A DNA stretch of 64,000 nucleotides from NCBI GenBank assembly GCA_963724135.1, contig CAVRTA010000006.1, forward strand, positions 434,001 to 498,000, in the 5' to 3' direction. The notes under the pieces were generated by a model that worked only from the letters and a program-made list of their open reading frames with translations, had not been told where the DNA came from and searched no databases. The translations under genes were made by a program, and so were the position numbers. The DNA comes from DATLGB01 sp963724135. Its GTDB lineage: Bacteria > Actinomycetota > Thermoleophilia > Solirubrobacterales > Solirubrobacteraceae. Positions 1-7,968 of the stretch are shown here, piece by piece; position 1 is the stretch's first letter, and the number at the start of each line of letters is the position of its first letter.

Positions 1-700
1 CCTGCTTGGCGACCAGCCTGCCGTCGGGGTCGAACAGCAGGGCCATGTTGACCGGCTCGCTCGTGATCGCCTCGTAGGCGTAGTCGCGGCCGGGCTCGTC
101 CGGGTCGCCGAGCGCGGCGACGAGTCCCGGGTCCTGCGCGTCGCACTTGGTCACGCCGGGCGGCGGAATGAACGCGGCCTGGTCGCGGCAGACGACGCGC
201 CACTCGCGCGCCATGTCGACGCCGGCCTCGAGCCACAGGTCGTAGCGGTCGGCGAGCGCGGCGAACGTCTCGACGGCGACGCGCCCGAACGTGTCGGTGA
301 GCGCGAGCGCGAGCAGCCGCGTCGGGACCTCGCGGGTCGTGAGCTCCGGATAGCGGGAGGCATAGACAGCCTCGGGCGTGGCGTACGCGGCGGCGAGCGA
401 ACCGATCGCGGTGGTCAGGTCCGGCGCCGCGCGGGCACCGGTGCCGCGGCTGCCGCTGAAGGCCGCCATCAGCCCGATGCTCTCGGGCAGCACGGCGAGG
501 TCCTTGTCGCGCCCGCGCCGCTGCAGGGGCGCGACCATCCCGTCGAGCTTGCCGTGGAAGTGGTCGCGGGAATCGACCCAGCTCAGCTCGAACTTAGGGC
601 CGACGGCGAACACGCGGACCTTCTTCGCCTCCGCCGCCGCGGCCAGCGCCGCGAACGCGACCACCACCCACCCCGCTGCTCGTCGCGCAAATGTCGACAT
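1..700 (-). CDS. Carbon-nitrogen hydrolase (nitrilase superfamily) protein, 3' end cut by the window edge
   Basis: The reading frame starts at ATG 700 and runs off the left edge, so about 233 N-terminal residues are visible. Residues 1-25 form a possible signal or anchor segment (two Arg, then an Ala/Val-rich stretch). The strand that follows ends in LPESIG, matching the catalytic-Glu region of nitrilase-fold amidohydrolases. Further on are AALADRYDLWLEAG and, at the edge, NMALLFDPDGRLVAKQ, the family pattern leading to the catalytic Lys. A helical insertion of roughly 80 residues (about 75-155) is longer than in soluble amidases. The Cys is beyond the edge, so activity cannot be judged. The family call is reasonable; the substrate is unknown. 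Confidence 0.6.
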   Translation of the reverse strand, partial: MSTFARRAAGWVVVAFAALAAAAEAKKVRVFAVGPKFELSWVDSRDHFHGKLDGMVAPLQRRGRDKDLAVLPESIGLMAAFSGSRGTGARAAPDLTTAIGSLAAAYATPEAVYASRYPELTTREVPTRLLALALTDTFGRVAVETFAALADRYDLWLEAGVDMAREWRVVCRDQAAFIPPPGVTKCDAQDPGLVAALGDPDEPGRDYAYEAITSEPVNMALLFDPDGRLVAKQ

Positions 701-725
701 GGCGACATCTTCGCGACGAACGCGG

Positions 726-1004
726 TCAGATGGCGTCGAGTGTCCTCGCCATGGCGAGATCCGCCTGCGTGATGCCGCCGGCGGAATGGGTGGACAGCGT
801 CAGCCGGACCTTGTTCCAGCCGTGGATGAGGATGTCGGGATGATGGTTCTCGCGCTCGGCGGTTTCGCCCACGCGGTTGACGTAGTCGAGCGCCGCGGCG
901 AAGTCCTCGAACTCGTGGTCGCGCGCGATCGCGTCGCCGTGGAGTGTCCACTCGCTGTCCGCGACCGCCTCCTGCACCGCGTCATGTGAGAGCGTTTCGG
1001 CCAT
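726..1004 (-). CDS. Pterin-4a-carbinolamine dehydratase family protein
   Basis: This 92-residue protein has the usual single-domain length of the PCD/DCoH family, which dehydrates 4a-hydroxytetrahydropterin during pterin recycling. The central motif ENHHPDILIHGWNKVRLTLS carries the conserved His-His-Pro and the second His/Trp of the active site; SAGGIT follows and the protein ends in a helix. ATG 1004 is the only start giving the normal N-terminus (MAETLSHDAVQEA). That codon shares the bases CATG with the start of the divergent GH9 gene, so there is no room for a shared 5' leader. No aromatic amino-acid hydroxylase is seen nearby, so the pterin partner is unknown. Confidence 0.88.
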   Translation of the reverse strand: MAETLSHDAVQEAVADSEWTLHGDAIARDHEFEDFAAALDYVNRVGETAERENHHPDILIHGWNKVRLTLSTHSAGGITQADLAMARTLDAI

Positions 1005-2595
1005 GATCGGAGCGTACGCCGCCATTCTCGTCGCTGCTGCCGCCGTCCCGCAGACCGTCGTCCGCAGCGGCGGGCCGTCGGCGCCGTCGGACCCCAAGGT
1101 CGCGATCGTCGCCTCGAAGAAGCCGCTGGCCGGCAAGCGCTTCCGCGTCCTCAGCCGGGGCGGGAACGTCGTCGCGCGCGGCCGCCTCAAGCGGGCGCCG
1201 GGCAACCCGGACCCGTTCAAGCACGCGGCCGCCGCGGACTGGAGCGGCGTCCGCAAGCCTGGTCGGTACCGCATCCATGCCCGAGGCGCGCGCTCGCGCC
1301 CGTGGCTCGTGACCGGGGCGAGTGCGGTTCCCCGCCTGCTGCGCCTGTACGCCGTGAACGCCGACGGCAACGAGCCGAACCCCGTCTTCGGCCCGTCGCA
1401 TCTCAACGACGCCACCGTCCGGGGCGGCGAGCACGACGGCCAGCGGTTCGACCTCACCGGCGGCTGGCGCGACGCCGGCGACAACCTCAAGTTCACCGAG
1501 ACGATCGCGCAGTCGGTCGCGTACCTGCACCTCGCCGCGCGCCTGGAGCCGGGCCAGGCGCAGCGGCTGCGCGACACCGCCGCCGTCGGCGTGCGCTACC
1601 TGCTCAAGGCCCATCCGGCGCCGGACCTGTTCATCGGGCTCGTCGGGGACGAGCGCGACCACTTCACCGGCTTTCGCGACCCCGCCGGCGACGACGCCAA
1701 CACCGACGAGGGGGTCGGCGTCCGCCTGGCCTACCCGAGCGTCTCGTCGACGATCCTGGGCAAGGCCGCCGCAGCGCTCGCGCTGGCCGGCGAGGTCGAC
1801 GCCGCGAAGGAGTGGTACGCCCAGGCCGTCGAGACCAACGCCGAGGTCGAGTGGGCGGATCCCAACCTCGCGGACTTCTACCCCGACGACTACTTCCACG
1901 ACGACCTCGCCTTCGCCGCCACGGCGCTGTGGCGGGCGACCGGCGACGCTCAGTACCTGACGCAGGCCGGCGAGCAGCTGCGGGCCGGCGACGACGACGA
2001 GCTCTACGGCGGCATCACGGTCGGGACGCCGCGCGCGCTCGTCGCGGCCGATCTGTGCGGCGGCCTCGGCGCGCCGCAGGCGCCGGACGCGGCGATTCGG
2101 GAGCTCGCCTGTGGCGACCTGCGCAAGGTCATGGACGCGCTGCGCGACCGCGCCGACGACCGCGCCTTCGGCTCGCCCGGCATCTACACCTTCGGCTTCA
2201 TCCAGGACCACAACGCGGCCGGGGCGGTGGCGGCGGCGGCGCACCGGGCGGGCGTCGCCAAGGACGGCCGGCGGCTGGCCGCGGCGGCGCGCGACTACCT
2301 GCGCGGGCGCAATCAGTGGGGACGCAGCTTCGTCATCGGCAACGCCCACTGGGAGGCGCACGAGCCGCACCACCCGGCGTTCCTGAAGGGCTCGCCGTCG
2401 AAGCTGCTGTCCGGGGCCGTCGTCGGCGGACCCGCGCGCCAGGAGGACGTGACCGGCGCGGGCCTGCCACCGGCGCGCAACCGCTTCAACGGCGCCGGCG
2501 TCGTCTACGACGACAGGCGGTCGAACTTCGTCACCAGCGAGGTCGGACTCGCCTACACCGCGCCCGCCGTCCTGCTGGCCGCCTCGCTCGGCTAG
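1003..2595 (+). CDS. Glycoside hydrolase family 9 (endoglucanase-type) protein with N-terminal Ig-like domain
   Basis: A 530-residue protein with an Ala/Val-rich N-terminus (about 1-17) that may be a short signal peptide, although it lacks the usual positive charges. Residues about 30-108 look like the CelD-type Ig-like domain and the rest an (alpha/alpha)6 GH9 barrel. GGWRDAGDN at about 153-161 carries the DAGD pair that activates the catalytic water. The late His motif appears in HEPHHPAF, and the acid is probably Glu513 in TSEVGLAY. GH9 enzymes cleave beta-1,4-glucans; no carbohydrate-binding module or dockerin is present. The start ATG 1003-1005 overlaps the divergent dehydratase start. 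Confidence 0.85.
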   Translation: MIGAYAAILVAAAAVPQTVVRSGGPSAPSDPKVAIVASKKPLAGKRFRVLSRGGNVVARGRLKRAPGNPDPFKHAAAADWSGVRKPGRYRIHARGARSRPWLVTGASAVPRLLRLYAVNADGNEPNPVFGPSHLNDATVRGGEHDGQRFDLTGGWRDAGDNLKFTETIAQSVAYLHLAARLEPGQAQRLRDTAAVGVRYLLKAHPAPDLFIGLVGDERDHFTGFRDPAGDDANTDEGVGVRLAYPSVSSTILGKAAAALALAGEVDAAKEWYAQAVETNAEVEWADPNLADFYPDDYFHDDLAFAATALWRATGDAQYLTQAGEQLRAGDDDELYGGITVGTPRALVAADLCGGLGAPQAPDAAIRELACGDLRKVMDALRDRADDRAFGSPGIYTFGFIQDHNAAGAVAAAAHRAGVAKDGRRLAAAARDYLRGRNQWGRSFVIGNAHWEAHEPHHPAFLKGSPSKLLSGAVVGGPARQEDVTGAGLPPARNRFNGAGVVYDDRRSNFVTSEVGLAYTAPAVLLAASLG

Positions 2596-2596
2596 C

Positions 2597-2625
2597 GCTA
2601 AGAAAGGGACAGTCCCCTCATTAGC
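2597..2625. repeat. REP-like palindrome, copy 1 (imperfect)
   Basis: The arms GCTAAGAAAGGGAC and GTCCCCTCATTAGC flank a single A and pair at 11 of 14 positions. On the minus strand the core reads GGGACTGTCCCTTT, which matches the core GGGTC(T/C)GTCCCTTTT of the palindromes at 46424 and 57762. It lies directly after the GH9 stop codon and 13 bp before the next start, so it could also act as a 3'-end hairpin. Confidence 0.6.
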
Positions 2626-2637
2626 ATCCGAGCGGCG

Positions 2638-3528
2638 ATGCGCATCGTTTCCCTCGTTCCTTCGGCGACCGAGATGCTGTTCGCGCTCGGCGTTGGCGAT
2701 CGGGTCGTCGGCGTGACCCACGAGTGCGATTTCCCGCCGGAGGCGCTCGACGTCGACAAGGTCACGCTCGATCGGCTGCCGGCCGGGCTCGACGCGGCCG
2801 AGATCGACGCGGCCGTGCGCGCGCACACCGAGGCCGGCGAGGCGATCTACGCGCTCGACGACACCAAGCTGCGCGACCTCCAGCCGGACCTGATCGTCAC
2901 GCAGGCGCTGTGCGCGGTGTGCGCCGTCAGCGCCGACGACGTCCGTGCTGTCGCCGGCGAGATCGAGTCCGATCCGAACGTGCTCCAGCTCGACCCCATG
3001 ACCCTCGGCGAGGTGCTCGGCGACGTGCGCACGCTCGCTCAGGCGGTGGACCGCAAGGACGCCGGCGTCGAGCTCGTCCAGGACTGCGCCGCGCGCGTCG
3101 ACGCGGTGCGACTCGCGGTGCGCGGCGCGGCACCGAGGCGCGTCGCAGCGCTCGAGTGGCTAGACCCGGTATTCGCCGCGGGCCACTGGATCCCGCAGAT
3201 GATCGAGTACGCAGGAGGCGTCGATGTCCTCGCTCTGCCCGGCGAGCCCTCCGACGTCGTGACCTGGGATCTGGTCAAGGCCTCGGCGCCTGAGGTCGTC
3301 GTCGTCATGCCGTGCGGATACGACGCCGAGCGCGCTCAGGAGGAGGCCTACACGTACGGGGACGAGCTGGAGGAGCTCGGGGCGGCGCAGGTCGTCGCCG
3401 TCGACGCCTCGGGCCTGTTCTCGCGCCCGAGCCACAGGCTCGTCGACGGCCTCGAGACGCTCGCCCACATCCTGCATCCCGACCGGGTGCCCGAGCCACC
3501 CTCGCGCCCGCTCGAAGTCGCGCTCTGA
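2638..3528 (+). CDS. Cobalamin/iron-siderophore type ABC substrate-binding protein (BtuF-like)
   Basis: The 296-residue sequence opens RIVSLVPSATEMLFALGVGD, the classic start of the BtuF/FecB clade of class III periplasmic binding domains. Later parts of the fold are recognisable in PDLIVTQALCAVCAV, LEWLDPVFAAGHWIPQMIEYAGG and VVVMPCGYDAERA. There is no signal peptide or lipobox, and no permease or ATPase gene is adjacent, so it may act as a cytoplasmic corrinoid-binding protein rather than a transporter component. The next gene appears to begin inside its stop codon region, suggesting co-transcription. Confidence 0.8.
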   Translation: MRIVSLVPSATEMLFALGVGDRVVGVTHECDFPPEALDVDKVTLDRLPAGLDAAEIDAAVRAHTEAGEAIYALDDTKLRDLQPDLIVTQALCAVCAVSADDVRAVAGEIESDPNVLQLDPMTLGEVLGDVRTLAQAVDRKDAGVELVQDCAARVDAVRLAVRGAAPRRVAALEWLDPVFAAGHWIPQMIEYAGGVDVLALPGEPSDVVTWDLVKASAPEVVVVMPCGYDAERAQEEAYTYGDELEELGAAQVVAVDASGLFSRPSHRLVDGLETLAHILHPDRVPEPPSRPLEVAL

Positions 3529-4592
3529 GCCGGGTCCTGTTCGTCCACTCGTCGGCCGGGAGGTACGGCGCGGACCGCCAGCTCGAGCTGCTCGTCCGCA
3601 CGCTCGATCACGAGATGCTCGTCCTGCTGCCATTCGAGGGCCCGCTGGCGGACGACCTGCGCGGCCACGGCGTCGAGGTCCTCACCAGCCCGCTCGCAGT
3701 CCTGCGCCGCGAGTACATCACCCCGTCCGGCATCGCCCGGCTCGCGGGCGAGGTGCGCCGCAGCCGTGACGGGCTGCGCAAGCTGATCGCCGCGCAGCGG
3801 ATCGACATCGTGCATGCCAACACGAGCGTGATCCTGGGCCTGGGCGCGGTCGCGCCGAAGCTGGTCACGCACGTGCGCGAGATCTATCCGCCGGTGCCGG
3901 TGTTCTGGCCCGCGCACCGCCGCGCGATCCTGCGTTCCGACGCGGTCGTCTGCGTCAGCAACGCCACGGCAAGAGCTCTCAGTGGGGCCAGGCCCCCCCG
4001 CAGTGCTCACGTCGTCCACGACGGACTCGCGATCACGCCGGCGCGCGCCCCGCAGGCAGAGGCCCGCATCGCGCTCGGTCTCCCCCGCGAGGCCTTCGTC
4101 GCGGCGGTGATCGGACGGGTCAGCTCGTGGAAGGGCCAGGAGGTGCTCGCCGAGGCGGCGGGGCGGATCGGCGCGGTGGCTCTTGTCGCCGGTGACGCCT
4201 GGCCGGGCCAGGAGCGCGAGCTCGCCGGCGTGCACGCGGTCGGCTTCCGCGACGACGTCGAGACCGTCTACGGCGCGGCCGACGTCGTCGTCGTCCCCTC
4301 CACCCGCCCCGATCCGCTGCCCAACGCTGCGCTCGAGGCTGCCGCCGCCGGCTGCTGCGTCGTCGCCGCCGACCACGGCGGGCTGCCCGAGATCATCACG
4401 GACGGGGAGACCGGCCGGCTCGTGCCGCCCGGTGACCCCGCGGCCCTCGCCGCCGTTCTGGCGGAGCTGCGCGACGACCCGGAGCAGCGCGAGCGTCTGG
4501 GCGCCGCGGCGGCGGCGGACGTCCGCGCGCGCTTCGCTCCCGAGCGCCTGGCGCGCGGGATCGGCGAGGTCTACGAGCGGCTGTCGCTCTAA
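3525..4592 (+). CDS. Glycosyltransferase family 4 type protein
   Basis: About 355 residues with the GT-B fold of retaining GT4 transferases. The N-terminal half begins RVLFVHSSAGRYGADRQLE. The C-terminal nucleotide-sugar half contains VIGRVSSWKGQEVLAEAA, ADVVVVPSTRPDPLPNAALE (the E-x7-E region) and GLPEIITDGETGRLVPPGD. No ATG or GTG sits at the expected N-terminus. The frame reads CTG AGC CGG GTC CTG from 3525, overlapping the previous stop, so CTG 3525 is proposed; the start remains uncertain by a few codons. Its stop overlaps the convergent rhomboid stop by 3 bp. The acceptor is unknown. Confidence 0.82.
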   Translation: MSRVLFVHSSAGRYGADRQLELLVRTLDHEMLVLLPFEGPLADDLRGHGVEVLTSPLAVLRREYITPSGIARLAGEVRRSRDGLRKLIAAQRIDIVHANTSVILGLGAVAPKLVTHVREIYPPVPVFWPAHRRAILRSDAVVCVSNATARALSGARPPRSAHVVHDGLAITPARAPQAEARIALGLPREAFVAAVIGRVSSWKGQEVLAEAAGRIGAVALVAGDAWPGQERELAGVHAVGFRDDVETVYGAADVVVVPSTRPDPLPNAALEAAAAGCCVVAADHGGLPEIITDGETGRLVPPGDPAALAAVLAELRDDPEQRERLGAAAAADVRARFAPERLARGIGEVYERLSL

Positions 4593-5386
4593 GCGACAGC
4601 GATCCCCCCGCCGACGGCGAGCACGCCGACGACGAGGCAGACCGCGAGCGGGAGCCATGGGTCACGGCGGAAGCGGCCGACCTGGTCCATCCCGAAGCCG
4701 ACCAGCGCGCCGCCGAGCAGACCGCCCACGTGCCCGGCCACGGAGACGTTCGGGATGACGAAGCCGAGCACGAGGTTGAACAGGATCAGCGGCCCGATGC
4801 CGGACTGCATCGGGTCGATTCCCCGCGCGCGCTGCATCGCGAAGGCCGCGCCCATCAGGCCGAAGATCGCCCCCGACGCGCCGAGGGTGGGGGCCAGCGG
4901 CTCGACGAGCAGCACCGAGAACGAGCCGCACAGCAGCGCGGCCAGATAGAGCCCCGTGAACTTCAGTGGGCCGAGCGCCGGCTCGAGCAGGTTCCCGAGG
5001 AACCACAGGATGTACATGTTGAAGCCGATGTGCAGGAGGCCCCGCCCGAAGTCGGGCTGGTGCATGAAGCCGCTCGTCAGTAGGCGCCAGAACTCGCCGT
5101 CGGCGACGAAGGGTCCGAACAGGACGCCCCTGCGGAAGATCTCGCTGTCCGTCGAGGACGACATCCCGAACCAGACGAGGACGTTGATCACGATCAGCGC
5201 CGTCGTCACCACGGGCCGCGAGTCGTAGGACGCGCGCACGTTGCGCACCTTCGTCGTCTCCTTCGAGCATTCCGGGCAGCGCATGCCGACCGGCGTGGTC
5301 GTCATGCAGTCGGGGCAGATGGGCCGCCCGCAGTTCGCGCACGAGACGCCCGTCTCGCGGTCCGGATGCCGGTAACAGGTCGCCAT
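4589..5386 (-). CDS. Rhomboid family intramembrane serine protease with N-terminal zinc-binding B-box-like domain
   Basis: The 265-residue protein begins with a Cys/His cluster (CYRHPDRETGVSCANCGRPIC, then CPDC and RCPEC, residues 4-40) resembling a B-box zinc finger. A rhomboid core of about six membrane segments follows. The catalytic dyad is visible as Ser171 in TLGASGAIFG and His219 in VAGHVGGLLGG. HIGFNMYILWFLG at about 119-131 is the conserved segment with the oxyanion His/Asn. Rhomboids cleave transmembrane substrates inside the bilayer; the soluble zinc domain probably binds a partner or substrate. Substrate unknown. Confidence 0.9.
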   Translation of the reverse strand: MATCYRHPDRETGVSCANCGRPICPDCMTTTPVGMRCPECSKETTKVRNVRASYDSRPVVTTALIVINVLVWFGMSSSTDSEIFRRGVLFGPFVADGEFWRLLTSGFMHQPDFGRGLLHIGFNMYILWFLGNLLEPALGPLKFTGLYLAALLCGSFSVLLVEPLAPTLGASGAIFGLMGAAFAMQRARGIDPMQSGIGPLILFNLVLGFVIPNVSVAGHVGGLLGGALVGFGMDQVGRFRRDPWLPLAVCLVVGVLAVGGGIAVA

Positions 5387-5407
5387 GGCGGCCCAGAACC
5401 TATTGGG

Positions 5408-5767
5408 CTACAGCCGGCGGCGACCTTCGTCGATCAGCTTGTTGGTCTCGCGGGCGAGGTCGCGCACCGTCTGCTCGGCGAGCTCGAGCACGCTCTCCGA
5501 GCTCTCGCGGCGCTTGTGCCGGCGCCGCTGGGTGCGGACGAGCACGAGCCCGACCGCGGCCACGCCGCCGACCCCGACGGCCGTCAGCGTGGGCGGGAGG
5601 GTGGGCCAATTTCGCGGATCCTTCATGGCGGCGAGCTCCCAGCCCTCGAGCTCGTCGACCGCTGCTTGGACCAAGTCGCTCAGCCGCTCCTCGAGACGCG
5701 CCTCGAGGTCCTCGGGCGGCTCGATCGGCGCGAACGCCTCGCGCAGCAGGATCTCGAAATCAGTCAA
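5408..5767 (-). CDS. Small single-span membrane protein downstream of an ECF sigma factor
   Basis: A 119-residue protein with an acidic soluble N-terminal half (about 1-58), one membrane segment (about 59-79, LTAVGVGGVAAVGLVLV) and a basic C-terminal tail with a helix. Its start overlaps the end of the ECF sigma gene by 8 bp, so the two are translationally coupled. In this position one expects an anti-sigma factor, but the sequence lacks the ZAS motif HxxxCxxC. It could be a divergent membrane-tethered anti-sigma protein or an unrelated accessory gene. No family recognised. Confidence 0.7.
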   Translation of the reverse strand: MTDFEILLREAFAPIEPPEDLEARLEERLSDLVQAAVDELEGWELAAMKDPRNWPTLPPTLTAVGVGGVAAVGLVLVRTQRRRHKRRESSESVLELAEQTVRDLARETNKLIDEGRRRL

Positions 5768-6308
5768 CGCTTCCCACCGGTCCTTCCGCCTTCTTTACCA
5801 ACCCCTCGAGCTGCCGGATGGCGCGGTGCAGCAGCACCTTCGTCGCACCGTCGGTGCGCCCCAGCGCCCGCGCGATCTCGCGGTTGTCCATGCCCAGCGC
5901 GAAGCGCATGATCAGCGCCTCGCGGCGGTCGTCGGGAAGCTCCTGCACGCACTCGAGGATGCGCGCGAGCTCGTCGCGATGTTCGACCAGCGTCTCCGTC
6001 GTGTGCGTCGCGGCCAGCGGACCGGCGTCGTCGAGCGCGGTCTGCGGCTTGCGCGAGCGGTCGCGGTAGTAGTTCGCGGCCAGGTTGTGCGCGATCCGGA
6101 TCAGCCACGGCCGCAGCGGCCGCCCGCGCGACTCGCGCTGCGCGCGCTCGAAGTGCCTGTAGGCCTGCAGGAAGGTCTGCTCGGTCAGGTCCTCGGCGTC
6201 GTGGTGGTTGCTGACCCGGTAGTACGAGTACGAGTAGACGTCCCGCAGATGCGCTCGGTAAAGCTCGCTGAAGTCCGCGTCCAGCTTGGCCTTGTCGCGC
6301 ACGTCCAT
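5760..6308 (-). CDS. RNA polymerase sigma factor, ECF (sigma-70 family)
   Basis: The 182-residue protein contains sigma region 2 (FSELYRAHLRDVYSYSYYRV, then DAEDLTEQTFLQAYRHF and LRPWLIRIAHNLAANYYRD) and region 4 (LPDDRREALIMRFALGMDNR, then EIARALGRTDGATKVLLHRA), the two-domain ECF layout. It directs core RNA polymerase to a regulon that cannot be named from sequence. It forms a two-gene unit with the downstream small membrane protein and lies 12 bp downstream of the acyltransferase gene. Confidence 0.92.
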   Translation of the reverse strand: MDVRDKAKLDADFSELYRAHLRDVYSYSYYRVSNHHDAEDLTEQTFLQAYRHFERAQRESRGRPLRPWLIRIAHNLAANYYRDRSRKPQTALDDAGPLAATHTTETLVEHRDELARILECVQELPDDRREALIMRFALGMDNREIARALGRTDGATKVLLHRAIRQLEGLVKKAEGPVGSVD

Positions 6309-6320
6309 CCACGGTGAACC

Positions 6321-7322
6321 CTACGCCGCGACGGACTCGACCGTGGCCTCGCGGCCCGCGGTCTCGAAGACCTCGCGCAACTGGCGCGCCAGACCCCTGT
6401 CGTCCGTGGCGAGGACGACGTCCTCGGTGGGCGGCATCGACCCCAGGTGCGCGACCCGCGCCTGCGGGACCTCGGCGTACGCGCCGGCGAGCAGGACCCC
6501 CGCGCCCGGCCGCACGCGCGCGAGGTCGGCACCCGGCTCGGTTACGACGACCAGGTCGGCGTGCTCGAGGTCGGCGCCGACGGCGATGCCGGCGCGCTCG
6601 AGCACGCCCGCGACGGGCCGCGCCCAGGAGCCCTCGCCGAGCACGGCGGCGCTGCGGAAGGGCGGCAGGCCGCCGAGCCACTCCCACTGGAGCATCACGC
6701 ACGGCCAGATGCGGTCGGTGACGGCGGCCGCGAGCTCACGCGAGGGCTGCGCGACGCGGGGGAACGAGAGCGGCCGGCCGACGCGCAGGCGCACCTTGTG
6801 CGGGCGGACGCGCCAGCCGCGACGGATCGCCTCCGTGCCGATCAGCGCCACCGGGACGACCGGAACGCCGGTCTCGAGCGCCAGCCGGCCCACGCCGCGC
6901 CGCGGGCGGCCGAGCGCGCCGGGGCGGATGCGGGTGCCCTCGGCGAAGATCAGGACGCTGTCGCCGCGACGCAGGATGGCGCGGGCGGTCTCGAGCATCT
7001 CCTGGTCGCCGGCGCCGCGGTCGACCGGGAAGGCGCCGAGGGCGTTGAGCAGCCAGCCCTGCCAGCGCTTCTCGAACAGCTCGCGCTTGGCGACGTAGTA
7101 GAGGGGGCGCCGCGCGACCGTCGCGATGATGAACGGATCCAGGAACGAGCGGTGGTTGGCGGCCACGATGTAGGGACCGTCGGCCGGCACGTGCTCGAGC
7201 CCGATGCGGCTGAGCCGGAAGTAGATGTGGAAGAACGGCTGCAGCACGGCCCGCACGATCCAGTAGAGGATCGGCTGGGCTCCCTTGCGGCGCGCGCGCT
7301 CGTGCAGTGCGGAGTGGTCCAT
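6321..7322 (-). CDS. 1-acyl-glycerol-3-phosphate acyltransferase (PlsC-like) with C-terminal degenerate GpsA-like domain
   Basis: Residues about 20-215 are a PlsC-type acyltransferase with the catalytic H-x4-D motif (His57/Asp62, NHRSFLD), the acceptor motif FAEGTRIRPG and the late motif VPVVPVALIGTEA. It would acylate lysophosphatidic acid at the membrane. Residues about 225-333 form an extra domain starting AAVLGEGSWARPVAGVLERAG, which resembles the NAD-binding start of glycerol-3-phosphate dehydrogenase (consensus GxGSWGTALA). It ends with VLATDDRGLARQLREVFET, like the later GpsA segment, but the long middle and catalytic region of GpsA is missing. The domain is therefore probably not an enzyme. 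Confidence 0.85.
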   Translation of the reverse strand: MDHSALHERARRKGAQPILYWIVRAVLQPFFHIYFRLSRIGLEHVPADGPYIVAANHRSFLDPFIIATVARRPLYYVAKRELFEKRWQGWLLNALGAFPVDRGAGDQEMLETARAILRRGDSVLIFAEGTRIRPGALGRPRRGVGRLALETGVPVVPVALIGTEAIRRGWRVRPHKVRLRVGRPLSFPRVAQPSRELAAAVTDRIWPCVMLQWEWLGGLPPFRSAAVLGEGSWARPVAGVLERAGIAVGADLEHADLVVVTEPGADLARVRPGAGVLLAGAYAEVPQARVAHLGSMPPTEDVVLATDDRGLARQLREVFETAGREATVESVAA

Positions 7323-7373
7323 GTCCCTCGTGGGTCAATACCTGAGGACGTACCTCTCGTTACAGTCAGCGCG

Positions 7374-7910
7374 ATGGGAACGACACGGGTGCTGCGCGGC
7401 GCGCTCGCAGGCGCCGTAGCGGCGGGCGTGTGGAGCGTCCAGGCGCCGCTGGACCGGCGCGTGTTCGGCGTCGACTACGACGACGCCGAGCTGCTCGGCT
7501 CGGCGATCACGCGTGAACGCGGGACGTTCGCGACACTGGCCGTCGGGCAGGCGCTGCACCTTCTCAACGGCGCGGTCTTCGGCGCCCTCTACGCCGCGGC
7601 TTCGCCGGCCGTGGGCGGACCGGGCGCGCTGCGCGGGGCGCTGGCCGGGCTCGGCGAGCACGCGGCGACCTGGCCGCTGTCGCGCTTCATCGGATCGGCG
7701 CACCCGATCGGACCGGAGTTCCCGCGGCTGTGGGGCGACCGTCGCGCGTTCGCGCAGGCGACCTGGCGGCACCTGCTGTTCGGAGGGGTGCTGGGGGTGC
7801 TCGAGGAGCGCCTGAACCCGCCGCCCGGCGAGGCCGCCCCGACGGAGTCCGACCACGCCACCACCAACGGGCACGGCAATCTCGAGCACCTCGTAGTCAC
7901 GAAGGCGTAG
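7374..7910 (+). CDS. Hypothetical protein with weak membrane segments
   Basis: A 178-residue protein starting at ATG 7374. It has two to three moderately hydrophobic Ala/Gly-rich segments (residues about 5-20, 50-75 and 120-138), and a short His/Asn-rich tail. The overall pattern recalls small DUF1440-like membrane proteins, but I do not recognise a family with confidence. It is divergent from the acyltransferase gene, with a 51-bp intergenic region that must hold both promoters. Confidence 0.6.
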   Translation: MGTTRVLRGALAGAVAAGVWSVQAPLDRRVFGVDYDDAELLGSAITRERGTFATLAVGQALHLLNGAVFGALYAAASPAVGGPGALRGALAGLGEHAATWPLSRFIGSAHPIGPEFPRLWGDRRAFAQATWRHLLFGGVLGVLEERLNPPPGEAAPTESDHATTNGHGNLEHLVVTKA

Positions 7911-7968
7911 TGGTTCGGCTCGCGGTGGGCCGCGCCGACTGCCGGGCGCCCGTCGGGGTGGTTCCATC

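Noticed and set aside
5387..5407. Promoter between rhomboid and the small membrane protein
   Set aside because: Twenty-one bases with no -10/-35 pattern; the rhomboid gene is probably co-transcribed from upstream.
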